Of a stretch of 64,000 bases of DNA, positions 25,901-33,233 are shown piece by piece. A program made the translations under genes and the position numbers. This DNA comes from Acidimicrobiia bacterium. Lineage in GTDB: Bacteria > Actinomycetota > Acidimicrobiia > Acidimicrobiales > Bin134. The stretch is taken from positions 62,001-126,000 of the forward strand of contig JAJECA010000003.1 of assembly GCA_022822265.1 (NCBI GenBank), given 5' to 3'. The notes under the pieces were generated by a model. It saw only the letters and a list, made by a program, of their open reading frames with translations, ran no database searches and was not told the origin of the DNA. Numbering within the stretch: position 1 is the first letter of the stretch; every line of letters starts with the position of its first letter.

Positions 25901-27617
25901 CGTCGTCTCGGCTGCCTTTCACCACGGCGTATGAGAGGTTCTTCTGAGTGGGCCTGCCGACAGCTACTACAGTCCGCAACTTCAACAGCGGCGGCTGGTC
26001 GGAGGGCAGTTGGATGGTCAGCATTTCGGGCAGAGCGTCCTCGATGCGCTGGTCGTGGGCGCGCAGCGCTTGGAGGATGTCGCCGAGTTCCTGCCAGCCC
26101 TCGTGCTTGTCGCTGATGGCAAGATGCCGTTCGGCGTCCACGCCTGGGGGTATGACCACTGGGACGACGATGTAGCCCATCTCTTTGCCTTCGGCCCGGC
26201 GCATCGCCCGCCCGACTGCTTGCACCACGTCGATGGGCGATTTGCGCGGTTCCAAGAACGCGACAGCCGACAGCGACGGCGAGTCGGTGCCCTCCCCGAA
26301 TATCCCGACGTTCAGCACGCCGTGCGGGTGTTTGTCGTCGGCCACGGCGAGCCTGCGTTTGGCTTCGTCTCGTCGCGCCACAGGGGATGAAGCGTCGAGG
26401 TGCTCCAACTGGTAGTCCGATGCGTGCGCTCCTGTCTGGTTGCTAACCCATTGCCTGACTGCTTCGGATTGCAGAACGCTGGTCATCGCTTTGCTGCGGG
26501 CGATGGTGTTGAGGAACCCGATGCAGGACTTGATGGGGACGTTGTTCCCGTTTTTTGACATGGCTCCCCCTCCCATCGCCAGAGCGAAAGCCATTCCTTT
26601 GAGGTAATCGCCTGTGGTGGGCAGCCTGTCGCCGCGTTGGGATCCGGCTTTGGGCTTCTTCCCCTGCGCTGCTGCGGAGGCAGCCGCCTGTTCCGCTTCG
26701 AGCGCTGCCTGCTGGTCGGCTTCGCGGACCAACAGGTTGGCGAGGTCGATTGATTCTTGGTCGCCGACGCCCATAGCGATGATCCGATAGTCCGACAGCC
26801 ACCCGTTGCGAACAGCGTCGGCGTAGGAGCGGCGGTAGAGCTCCACACCGAAAACAGACTGGTCGTCCATATGCCTGACCAAGAACTCGCCGTTTTTCGA
26901 TTTTCCTGCTGCCTCAGCTAGAGCGCTGTCACCGTATATGCGGGGCGTGGCTGTCTGGTAGATGCGGTAGGTCGCAGGGAAGGCTTCGCTGTCGTGGCAC
27001 AGAGTGAAGTCGCTCAGCCTCTCATCGGCAGCGGTGCTGCGCTTGCGGCGGCGCACTCCCGCCGTGCGATGGGCTTCGTCGCAGATCAGCACCTTGAAAG
27101 CATCAGCAGCATCAGCTTGGCCGATGCCTTCCGAGACGCGCCTAGCCGACTGGTAGGTGCCGAAGATCACGCTCACAGCATCACCTGCCTGCCCCTCACG
27201 CCTCTCGCGTATCCAAGCAGCGATCTCGGACGGATCGGTCGACACGGGGCAGCCTTTGATCGTGTCGATGGTCTCCATCCCCCTGTCCAGGGTGGCGTCG
27301 TCGGCGTTGGCGACTTTCTCCTCGTCGGCGGCAACCCCTTGGTCTGAGCACACAGCCATCGCCCTCAACGGGACTGCGGCGTGTTCGAGGAATTCGCGGC
27401 GTATCTGCGCCACCAGCGCTATCGAAGGGCACAGCACTACCGCTAGTTCCCCAGCGAAGGCCAACCGCTCGACGATCCGCAGAGCAATTCTCGTTTTGCC
27501 GGTACCGCAAGGCAAGACGATACGCCCTCGGGCCTCGCCCCTCGGTATTCCCACCTCGTCGGCCTGCTCGTTGGCCTTCAACCGCTCTACCGCCAGATCA
27601 ACAGCTTCTCGCTGCAT
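22947..27617 (-). CDS. Type ISP-like restriction-modification protein: helicase, N6-adenine methyltransferase and target-recognition regions
   Basis: A 1556-residue protein. At the N-terminus is an SF2 helicase: QREAVDLAV (Q motif), LPCGTGKT (Walker A) near residue 36, LICDEAHRT (motif II) near 179 and QAVGRAMRR (motif VI) near 470. A coupler follows, then a gamma-type N6-adenine methyltransferase with VDLACGSGTLL (AdoMet site) near 929 and VVMNPPF (catalytic) near 1072. The C-terminal 350 residues resemble a target-recognition domain (KAGHLLVSMG, FLNSTPGRLL). This order is that of single-chain type ISP enzymes such as LlaGI/LlaBIII. The missing Mrr-like nuclease is the overlapping upstream ORF. 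The frame between 23610 and 23770 looks disturbed. Confidence 0.85.
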   Translation of the reverse strand: MQREAVDLAVERLKANEQADEVGIPRGEARGRIVLPCGTGKTRIALRIVERLAFAGELAVVLCPSIALVAQIRREFLEHAAVPLRAMAVCSDQGVAADEEKVANADDATLDRGMETIDTIKGCPVSTDPSEIAAWIRERREGQAGDAVSVIFGTYQSARRVSEGIGQADAADAFKVLICDEAHRTAGVRRRKRSTAADERLSDFTLCHDSEAFPATYRIYQTATPRIYGDSALAEAAGKSKNGEFLVRHMDDQSVFGVELYRRSYADAVRNGWLSDYRIIAMGVGDQESIDLANLLVREADQQAALEAEQAAASAAAQGKKPKAGSQRGDRLPTTGDYLKGMAFALAMGGGAMSKNGNNVPIKSCIGFLNTIARSKAMTSVLQSEAVRQWVSNQTGAHASDYQLEHLDASSPVARRDEAKRRLAVADDKHPHGVLNVGIFGEGTDSPSLSAVAFLEPRKSPIDVVQAVGRAMRRAEGKEMGYIVVPVVIPPGVDAERHLAISDKHEGWQELGDILQALRAHDQRIEDALPEMLTIQLPSDQPPLLKLRTVVAVGRPTQKNLSYAVVKGSRDDAEDIVRAAVNQDRPLLDFDSTEPFDETLWSELKDQPTAMIVHVKRPDGSTETREDTVVRHKPKPNQERGDVNERQTKRRAGKVANGERGRPVPSPAEREQRRKEREAQKKADFEAHIQGVLIDLSEQMGGGIAMNLLEKSGLTGNKVQRDLNLLRSAVQEAARHIHDETGLAAALDEHFGFDQLAAPKAGKPRADGATVAALLWMNAAMLHQRIHAGGWLGRKGIDALAAVKASPEPDEMFRDSWHAITRQDFLPVIEPATEALSVAKRSGRLGGLRRALRHIAGEAEMIADTYADMGTDHAGALFNEVMGDQSSDGAFFTRPVAADIAARLALDAVDPDNTLDWSDSDVWRSHKTVDLACGSGTLLAAVMTDMKRRAELHSADSERLAELQKVAVEEVLKGLDINPVSLQMAATQLMSGNADVKYRKMGLHLMPYGPQPDGASAAGTLELIARSEIVNARRLFDDAAESVRIATGAEMSLEGPEMDDAAAAAANARIVVMNPPFTNRTKSGEKFDSGDQQKLRQRMDALEKMLVLSEPSLDGVLDKNSVRPMFETLAGSCLATNTESVFAMIAPTVIATAESAAGMRRWMASRLHLHTVLTNFATRDGNLSQNTEINESIFVFSRCDGPHPPTRVIALDRFPADKQGTETLHSYLQSTEAGTLPDGWGEISHWPTERVAAGDWTAAVWRSPDLAAAAAEFAYASDLAALCGEREREERSTNQPDARRPVPQSRERGRQDGSRHTATALRRLPQDGKSAWREELAVHATGQAMRDDYSKQPTGEFEPFPVLQSKGAEGQQRIEAVPDAYWEWKKPGNPPILEKAGHLLVSMGHQLATARLTSVASDERYVGQGWMPVTGLDAAQAKAAAVFLNSTPGRLLIMRYRGKTLRFPFYNPAVWRDLPIPDLEDDRICEMLADCWEATRYTEVPQFRDGYCDVRRRWDEAVAEALGWDAEHLADLGDLLAQEPHVRGLAYGQYGDGADQ
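23753..23766. repeat. (CT)7 dinucleotide repeat inside the R-M gene
   Basis: Seven CT units (GA on the coding strand) encode EREREE in the region before target recognition. Downstream to about 23610 a different frame has better codon bias and a more protein-like sequence (NPTLGAQYRRAENAEGRMV), so a gain or loss of units here would matter. Confidence 0.8.
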
Positions 27618-28528
27618 GCCAGAGCGAGTCTGAGCAAACGGCCCCCCCCATCAGCGGCAGGGTCGACCTCGGTTGCCGCAGCGAGCGCAGCCCGCTGCAT
27701 CTCAACTGCCTGGGCGACATTCACCTGCTTGACGGGAGCGCCCGACATAGCGACCTTGCCAGGGGAATGCCCGCCGAGGTGGACATTCCCGTTGACCACC
27801 AGCCACCGCTCGGCCCAAATGTCCTTGTCCGCTGCTGAGGACAGGAACTTGTTCATCTCCCCTGAGAGAATCGGTGCTCCCTCACCCTTCTCGTCGAGCT
27901 GTCGTGCTTTAGCCTGGATCGCCACCCACTTGCCGTCGTCGCGGCGGCGGGCCACAAGGTCGATTCCGACGTCGACGGGAGGCGTGCCCTCGGGCATCAC
28001 ATCGTCTCGGTCGGGCCACTCAGACCAGCGCCAACAATCGCTGATATTCCAGTCCCGGATGTGGGGGGCGACTCTCGCAGTCAGTTCCTCCAGCCATATT
28101 CCGTCTGTCTGCTCTGGGGCCTTTGCTTCGAGCACTGCCCGCGCCTTGTCAAGAAGAGAACCACTTCCGCCGTTCGGCTCAGCGGTTGAGTTTTCGGCCA
28201 CTGGTCCAGCCACTGGTTCGTCATCAGGCGAAATCATGCCTCTCCTCGCTGGCATCCTGCCTAGTGACAGGGGCAGTGCCGCCGACAATACTGCCCCAAC
28301 GCGACGAAGCAGGGCACCAGACAGGGCAAGGTGCAGACCAGCTGGCGGCCCGTCGATCGCCACTGCAAGCCAATCAGCGCCCTGGCCATGCTCGTGCTTG
28401 TCGTCAATTCTGTACTGGATGGCTGAAATCAGCTTGTCGCCATCCTTCGGCGTCAACTCGCCACCGATAAGAACGGTGGCTTTGATCCTGCCCTTCTCGC
28501 CGTCGTCCACGGCGTGGATATCGGTCAC
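27587..28528 (-). CDS. Mrr-like nuclease part of the type ISP enzyme, split off by a frameshift
   Basis: A 313-residue ORF. Its second half has the Mrr/PD-(D/E)xK pattern: VGIDLVARRRDDGKWVAIQA, followed by K (D...QxK), preceded by a helical region with WLEELTARVAPHIRDW. The ORF ends 31 bp inside the helicase ORF. A run of eight G (27642-27649) lies just before the overlap; one more G would join this frame directly to the helicase frame and give one chain of about 1,860 residues. GTG 28528 is the longest start; ATG 28237 (MISPDDE), with GAGGAG upstream, is an alternative. The first 90 residues are unfamiliar. Confidence 0.75.
   Translation of the reverse strand: MTDIHAVDDGEKGRIKATVLIGGELTPKDGDKLISAIQYRIDDKHEHGQGADWLAVAIDGPPAGLHLALSGALLRRVGAVLSAALPLSLGRMPARRGMISPDDEPVAGPVAENSTAEPNGGSGSLLDKARAVLEAKAPEQTDGIWLEELTARVAPHIRDWNISDCWRWSEWPDRDDVMPEGTPPVDVGIDLVARRRDDGKWVAIQAKARQLDEKGEGAPILSGEMNKFLSSAADKDIWAERWLVVNGNVHLGGHSPGKVAMSGAPVKQVNVAQAVEMQRAALAAATEVDPAADGGGRLLRLALACSEKLLIWR
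27642..27649. repeat. G8 homopolymer at the nuclease/helicase junction
   Basis: Eight C on the plus strand (G on the coding strand). With nine or six G the nuclease and helicase ORFs become one frame through TRSGMQREAVD, the sequence expected before the helicase Q motif. This is a typical phase-variation tract, or a sequencing error. Confidence 0.85.
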
Positions 28529-28880
28529 CCGCCAGCCCCGACCCCGTCCCAGAGATAGTGTGCCGCCGCCGAGGCGGGGTCCCTGCGAACGGGAACGCCC
28601 CGTTTTGGCCGGAGCAGTCCGAGTAGATGACCGGGAGCCGCCGGCAGGGCTGGTGCGCCTTCAAAGGCGGGAGGTTCGCTGCTCTTTGTCGCGGGGGCTC
28701 GAGCTCCGAGTGCCACTGGGACTTTCCAATCCCAGCAGCCTGAGGAATGAGCGAGCTTCGAGAGAGCACTCGGCCGGGACAACAGGCAGGACGCAGCGTG
28801 TACGAAGTCGAATGCGCTCACTCGTAGCCTGTTCAGCGGCCAAAACCCCAGGATGTACCGGCCACGGCCGGTCTCAGGGG
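28529..28880. other. Divergent intergenic region, R-M genes and AlpA-like gene 2
   Basis: No convincing gene is present. The region holds the R-M promoter (not identified) and ends in the conserved tandem promoter of the AlpA-like gene. Confidence 0.5.
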
Positions 28881-28924
28881 TTTGCGACCGGTTGCGACCG
28901 GTGGAGTGTCGCATAGTGGCGGGC
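28881..28924 (+). promoter_or_regulatory. TTGCGACCGG-type promoter, leaderless AlpA-like gene 2
   Basis: Two perfect TTGCGACCGG units start at 28882 and 28892. A 16-bp spacer leads to TAGTGG at 28914, and ATG 28925 follows 33 nt after the second TTGCGA. This is the most regular example of the shared promoter. Confidence 0.8.
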
Positions 28925-29146
28925 ATGGAAACCAACATTCAAGAACAGCACGACATCTTGTTGACCCGCCGGCAGGTCGAGGCCCGCTGCGGGCTGTCAA
29001 CGAGCTCGATCTACCGGCTTATGCGCGAGGGCCTGTTCCCTGAGCCGATCCGCATCGGCCGGCGCGCTGTGCGCTGGCCTGCGTCGGAGATCGACGAATG
29101 GCTCGCCACCCGCCCCCGCGCCACCGGCGACCGCCCCGCCGCCTAG
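28925..29146 (+). CDS. AlpA-family helix-turn-helix regulator / excisionase-like protein 2
   Basis: A 73-residue paralogue of the 15230 gene; the HTH core (ILLTRRQVEARCGLSTSSIY), the REGLFPEPIRIGRRAVRWPA wing and the Arg/Thr/Pro-rich tail are almost unchanged. ATG 28925 is fixed by the shared promoter. Two regulators with the same recognition helix under the same operator suggest autoregulation or cross-regulation between two copies of a module. The gene is convergent with the MNT-HEPN gene. Confidence 0.87.
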   Translation: METNIQEQHDILLTRRQVEARCGLSTSSIYRLMREGLFPEPIRIGRRAVRWPASEIDEWLATRPRATGDRPAA

Positions 29147-29191
29147 ACCGCCGGTTGCGCGCGGCAGGTCGTTTGCCCGACCGCCGGGCAT

Positions 29192-30214
29192 CTACAAGAA
29201 TCCGCCACAGCGAGCCTTCTGATAACCGCGGAGAGGATCCTCTCGACCCTCACGGCCCTGGGCCGGTAGCTGCTGTTCGATGCTGGCGCATCGTCGCAGC
29301 GCCTGTTGGGCTTGGGCGGGCTGGTGGCCGAGGGCTTGTTCAATGATAGAGATGGCGGTGGCGGCGAGCCGGGAGGCTGCTTTGGCCATCTGCGCGGCGA
29401 ACTCGGGGGTGGCGGCGTTGGGGTCGGCTCCGGGCAGCGGGGTAGCGGGATAGGTGCTGGTGTGCCGCCATATTGAAATCTCGTCGGTAGCAAGCGGGCC
29501 CAAAGCGGCGTCGATGAGGGCGGCTTGGGCTGGTTCGAGCTGGCGGCGGGCGGCATTGATGAGGCCGCAGATGTCGCGGGCGTTCTCGGGATGGGGTGCT
29601 CGGCGGGCGCAGATGAGGGCTTGCAGCGAGGTTTCCATGGCGATCTGGGCGTGCTCGCAGACGCTGAGCAGCCGGCTGTGTTGCATTTCGTGAGCGAAGC
29701 CGGTGTCGCCTTCGGCGAGCGCGTCGGCCTCAGAGGGCGACGGGCGCAGGTAGGCCATGATTGTGATGAGCGAGTGAGTAGTCTTCTCGAGGATCGCGAC
29801 CGCTTGCTGCTCGTCGGTCGCGGGCTTGCCGATCTTTTTGTCCCAGTCGATGGGAGACTTGGGTGGCCGGGACATGAGGGTGATGGCACAGGAGGCGATA
29901 TGGGCCTCGAAGCTGGAGCGGCACTGTATGGTACGGACGCGCCACTCGGCTCGGTCGGTCACCCGCACATCGCACGCGAATCCGGCTGCCTGCTCCGCGG
30001 CAGTGCGGGCCTCATGCGCGAGCTCGCGGCGCTGCGTGTAGTCGCCGAGGTCGTCGAACACCACCACCAAGTCCACGTCTGAGCTAGCCGTCGCACAGCC
30101 GTTGGCCACCGAGCCGAACACGAGCACCTCCGCGGCATCTAAGACCCTGCTGATGCGCTCAGCGGCCCTGCGGGCGTCTCCCACAGAAGGCGACAGGTCA
30201 TAGGGGGCAGTCAC
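29192..30214 (-). CDS. MNT nucleotidyltransferase fused to a HEPN-like helical domain
   Basis: A 340-residue protein. The N-terminal third is a minimal nucleotidyltransferase: VLVFGSVANG and SSDVDLVVVFDD give the GSx10-DxD active site. The rest is helical (HSRLLSVCEHAQIAMETSLQ, ALICARRAPHPENARDICGL), resembling HEPN domains, but I cannot fix an Rx4-6H ribonuclease motif. In MNT/HEPN toxin-antitoxin systems the nucleotidyltransferase AMPylates and silences the HEPN RNase; here both parts seem to be one chain. A fused stand-alone nucleotidyltransferase of antibiotic-resistance type is the alternative. Confidence 0.7.
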   Translation of the reverse strand: MTAPYDLSPSVGDARRAAERISRVLDAAEVLVFGSVANGCATASSDVDLVVVFDDLGDYTQRRELAHEARTAAEQAAGFACDVRVTDRAEWRVRTIQCRSSFEAHIASCAITLMSRPPKSPIDWDKKIGKPATDEQQAVAILEKTTHSLITIMAYLRPSPSEADALAEGDTGFAHEMQHSRLLSVCEHAQIAMETSLQALICARRAPHPENARDICGLINAARRQLEPAQAALIDAALGPLATDEISIWRHTSTYPATPLPGADPNAATPEFAAQMAKAASRLAATAISIIEQALGHQPAQAQQALRRCASIEQQLPAQGREGREDPLRGYQKARCGGFL

Positions 30215-30395
30215 AGCGTCAGGCTACGCCGCCCGCCAGCGGGCCCGGCTCGGGTTTCAGGGGGCGGCCAGGTAGTCGGTGTCGTCGCGCACCTGGTCGA
30301 AGCGGGGCCGGTTTGAGGCCGGTGCGGTGTGGTCTGACATTGCTGGTTGGTGCGGGTAGGGTGTTTGCACCGCGAACAGCGCCTGGAGGCTGGCA

Positions 30396-30701
30396 ATGGG
30401 CACAAAGCACGCCCGAAAAGGAACTGCGGCGTTCCACTCCCAGACTGAGGAGTTCATCGAGTCGATGGACGGGCTGCGCTGGCTGGTGCACCTCGACGAG
30501 GACGACATCGACGCCATGCTCAACGATGTGGGCGAAGCGCTCGCCGCCCACACCGGCGCTGAGTGCCGAGCGCAGTTGGCCTATGCGCTGTGGGATTGGA
30601 AGGCGACCGCCGAGGCCCAGGCCGACCCCGAGCTGCGCCGCCGCCTGAGCGAGCCCATCGCCGCGGTGTCGGGAGAGCCCGTTCCCATTCCCGCCGCCTG
30701 A
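30396..30701 (+). CDS. Putative antitoxin of a RelE/ParE-like pair
   Basis: A 101-residue acidic, helical protein (EFIESMDGLRWLVHLDEDDI, AMLNDVGEALAAHTGAE) that ends 6 bp before the toxin-like gene. Small acidic proteins in this position are usually the antitoxin; I see no clear ribbon-helix-helix or HTH, so DNA binding is unproven. Assignment rests on operon layout and partner. Confidence 0.55.
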   Translation: MGTKHARKGTAAFHSQTEEFIESMDGLRWLVHLDEDDIDAMLNDVGEALAAHTGAECRAQLAYALWDWKATAEAQADPELRRRLSEPIAAVSGEPVPIPAA

Positions 30702-30707
30702 GCGCGG

Positions 30708-31052
30708 ATGGCAAAGCGCAGAGACCGGGTGGCCCCGCCCCCGGAAAAGGGCGGATGGGACATCCGCTTCGCCAGCAATCAGGCCGCCCGGGAGTGGGAC
30801 GAGCTGTGCAACACCGCTTCGGCCAACACCCGGCGGGCGTGGAACGCCATCACCCGCGATCCCCGCCGCCACAGCAGCCGCCAGGCCAGGCTCAGAAAAG
30901 AGTTCGGCGCCAAACAACTGGAGGGCAAGGTGCTGGAGCAATGGCAGCACGAGGTCACCGCCGGCGGTCGCATCTGGTACTGCCCCGACGACGACACCAA
31001 AACAGTGTGGGTGACCGCCGTCTACATCGGCCACCCCAAATCAACCGAGTAG
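30708..31052 (+). CDS. RelE/ParE-like toxin
   Basis: A 114-residue basic protein. GGWDIRFASNQAAREWDELC, a following helix with RRAWNAITRDP and a C-terminal strand pair (GGRIWYCPDD, TVWVTAVYIGHP) fit the compact RelE-like ribosome-dependent RNase or plasmid-stabilisation fold. It lies directly behind the putative antitoxin. The family call is by pattern only; the catalytic residues of RelE toxins are poorly conserved. Confidence 0.65.
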   Translation: MAKRRDRVAPPPEKGGWDIRFASNQAAREWDELCNTASANTRRAWNAITRDPRRHSSRQARLRKEFGAKQLEGKVLEQWQHEVTAGGRIWYCPDDDTKTVWVTAVYIGHPKSTE

Positions 31053-31275
31053 CGGCCCCCGACGAATCCGACCCCACGATTCCCCACGAGACTCGAGAAC
31101 CCCCCCGAGCGGCGATGGCCGAACCCGGCCATAGAGCGCTGGTGGGCGATCTGCCGGCGGGACTCGCCGACCCCGGCCACCCGCCCCAAAGGGACGGCTG
31201 ATCGCCTCAAACACAGTGACGACAGCCGCGCCCGACCGGCCAACAGTTCGGTTCGACCGCGGCCCGAACAGCCTT

Positions 31276-31309
31276 CGCCAGCGGTCGCGGCCCCCTGCGA
31301 CCGCTGGCG
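31276..31309. terminator. 13-bp perfect inverted repeat
   Basis: CGCCAGCGGTCGC and GCGACCGCTGGCG flank an 8-nt loop. It sits 220 bp after the toxin gene and 28 bp before the next TTGCGACCGG promoter. It could terminate toxin transcription, or act as an operator, since the arms contain GCGACCG, the core of the shared motif. Confidence 0.5.
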
Positions 31310-31325
31310 GATCCGGTCGGGGACA

Positions 31326-31368
31326 GTTGCGACCGGCTGCGACCGGTGGGGTTACACACGATGGGCGC
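31326..31368 (+). promoter_or_regulatory. TTGCGACCGG-type promoter, VanX-like gene
   Basis: Units TTGCGACCGG (31327) and CTGCGACCGG (31337) are 10 bp apart. The spacer, then CGATGG, then ATG 31369 follow 32 nt after CTGCGA, as at the other sites. Confidence 0.7.
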
Positions 31369-32139
31369 ATGACGAGAAATACTGCTGTTCGAACAAACGA
31401 CACCGCCACACGCCCTGCGGCTGTGGGAAAGCTGTTGATGTCGCCGGAGGTGGTGCCCGAGCAGAGACTGGGGTGGTGCCGGCATCTTCCGCCGATGCCT
31501 TTGGCCTTTGGGCTGCCCGGGGCGCGCCAACGGTGTGTGGGCTCGTCGCAGCCGCTGGTCGAGGTGCGCGACATCGACGTGCTCGACGCCTACGAGCACC
31601 TGGGCATCTTGGCGGCGCGCCGCATGTTGGTGCGCTCTGATGTGGCCAAGCGACTGTTGCTGGCCGAGCGGCTTTTGCCGAGCGGGTTCTCGCTGGTCGT
31701 GCTGGATGCATGGCGGTCTCCCGACGAGCAGCAGGCCCTGGTGCGCTTCTACGGCGACTGTGCTGCCGAGGACGGGTTCGTCGCCCCCGTGTCAGACGAC
31801 GGGTGCCGCCCGCCGCACACCACAGGAGGGACCGTCGATCTCACCTTGTCGTGGCTGGATCAGCCCCTGGCGCTGGGCACCGATTTCGACTCGTTCGACG
31901 CCGAGGCCGCCGTCCACGCCTTCGAGGCGCCCGGCGCGGATGCCCGTGTGCGGCTGTTGCGCCGCGGGTTCGCCTACGCCATGTCAACCGCGGGCTTCGT
32001 GCCCTACGAGATGGAGTGGTGGCACTGGTCCCACGGCGACGACGTGTGGGCCCAGGCGATGGGACGGCCCGCCCTGTACGACATCGTGGAGCACCCGCCT
32101 GTTGAGCGAACCCGCTCGGCGGGAATCAGCCTGGACTGA
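31369..32139 (+). CDS. VanX-like D-alanyl-D-alanine dipeptidase (M15 family)
   Basis: A 256-residue zinc dipeptidase. PPHTTGGTVDLTL near residue 149 supplies the metal His and Asp, and EWWHW near residue 215 supplies the catalytic Glu and the last His, as in VanX/DdpX. VVLDAWRSPDEQQALV is the substrate-side Arg motif. No signal peptide is seen, so it should act in the cytoplasm on D-Ala-D-Ala. ATG 31369 is fixed by the conserved promoter; an upstream in-frame start would translate promoter DNA. No VanH or VanA partner is nearby, so vancomycin resistance is not implied; peptidoglycan recycling or cargo is possible. Confidence 0.82.
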   Translation: MTRNTAVRTNDTATRPAAVGKLLMSPEVVPEQRLGWCRHLPPMPLAFGLPGARQRCVGSSQPLVEVRDIDVLDAYEHLGILAARRMLVRSDVAKRLLLAERLLPSGFSLVVLDAWRSPDEQQALVRFYGDCAAEDGFVAPVSDDGCRPPHTTGGTVDLTLSWLDQPLALGTDFDSFDAEAAVHAFEAPGADARVRLLRRGFAYAMSTAGFVPYEMEWWHWSHGDDVWAQAMGRPALYDIVEHPPVERTRSAGISLD

Positions 32140-32469
32140 GGCCATTGTCCACGGGGCCGGGGACGAGCCTTTCTGGAGCGCGCTTCATGGCGACGGTGTC
32201 TCCGGGGTCAAACTTTGCGGAACACTGATGCCTTGCAAGCGAGCGGAATTCAATTGGCGTTTCCGGCGGTTGTGCTCGATTCCCCGGTCGATGGGCTAAC
32301 TGCATAGTCTTATCGCCGAAATTCAACGGATTATTGAGGTATTTGGGAGCGAAGCCCGGAGCGGCGGGAAGGGCGCTCTTGCAAGCGAGCGGAAACCAGC
32401 TAGCATTTCGGGCGTTTGTGCGCAGAGTGCGCGCAGACGCAGGTGCCCGGTGAGTTGGAGGTGGCGCTG
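32140..32469. repeat. Gene-free interval with two direct 45-bp repeats
   Basis: TTGCAAGCGAGCGGAA starts at 32233 and again at 32379, and similarity continues for about 45 bp into a TTTC-GGCG-TTGTGC stretch. The core returns inverted at 34172 and 34487. No ORF is present. Confidence 0.7.
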
Positions 32470-32709
32470 GTGAGCCGAATTGACGTTGTGCACAAGGCCG
32501 ATGGGGTGTCGCTCATTTTGGCCAGTCACGGGTTCTCAATGAGCGTGGATCTGTCCCAATCCCAAGCGGACGACCTGCTGGAGCAGCTGGTGTCGCAGCA
32601 GTCGGCGTCCGCGAGCCAGAGAGCCGGTTCCGAAGCCAGCGACCAGGAGTTCGCCCAACCGGCGCGGGAGGCGTCGGGAGTCGGCTGCGGGGCGGTCGGC
32701 GGCGAGTAG
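32470..32709 (+). CDS. Small protein related to the N-terminus of the RAMA protein
   Basis: A 79-residue protein from GTG 32470. Its first 45 residues (ISxV-type strand, GVSLILASHGFSMSVDL, QADDLLEQLV) align with residues 1-45 of the RAMA protein at 33234 (GTSLRFESGDISVDVLLT, QVDDLVTKLV), and both genes start in the same GGAGGTGGCG-GTGAGC context. The rest is Ser/Ala/Gln-rich. It looks like a stand-alone copy of that N-terminal domain; function is unknown. Confidence 0.6.
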   Translation: MSRIDVVHKADGVSLILASHGFSMSVDLSQSQADDLLEQLVSQQSASASQRAGSEASDQEFAQPAREASGVGCGAVGGE

Positions 32710-33130
32710 GCCGGGTCCCTCGGGCCCATGGGTCCGAGGCGGACATCTACGCTGGGGCCTAGACCACGGCGGTGTTTGCGGCAATGGAACCCGAACTGGC
32801 CGTAGGCGGCCCACAGGAAGGCGCGAGCACACCAGCAGGAAATGGGGGGCTGGGCCGCCGGATGTGCGGCCCGTGGTCACCCGCGGTCCCCAGGGTGAGC
32901 CCGACCTGCAGACGCAGCGGCTCGACTTTGAGAATCCGGCCCAGGCACCGCCGCGCGGGCATCAGGCCGGGTCGGGTTGCGAATCGTGCTAGCAGTGTGT
33001 CGGGTTGAGGTCATGGTAGCTGCGACTTCCGGGCCCAAGGCTGCCTACCAGCGGCCCGTGGTATGCGAGTGTGGAATTTCAGCCGCCGGTATGCGCGGCG
33101 TGTTCTTGGCGCAGTGTTGGTCCAGGGATC
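32710..33130. other. Intergenic region with a palindromic terminator-like element
   Basis: CCTCGGGCCCATGGGTCCGAGG (32717-32738, one mismatch) follows the small gene and may end its transcript. The remainder shows no ORF with coding character. Confidence 0.45.
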
Positions 33131-33159
33131 TTACGAGAATCCGGGGGTTCCTCTATAGA
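33131..33159 (+). promoter_or_regulatory. Sigma70-type promoter of the RAMA gene
   Basis: TTACGA, 17 bp, TATAGA. This is the best conventional promoter I see in the window, about 75 bp before the GTG start, and it differs from the TTGCGACCGG class. Confidence 0.55.
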
Positions 33160-33233
33160 CTGGACGTGTGGAAGCAGCGCATTCTTCGGGCAGGCCTGGG
33201 TGGTGATGCTCTCCCAGTCGATTGGAGGTGGCG

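Noticed and set aside
31369..32139. A vancomycin-resistance cluster
   Set aside because: Only a VanX-like dipeptidase is present; no VanH, VanA or VanRS genes are nearby, so resistance cannot be claimed.
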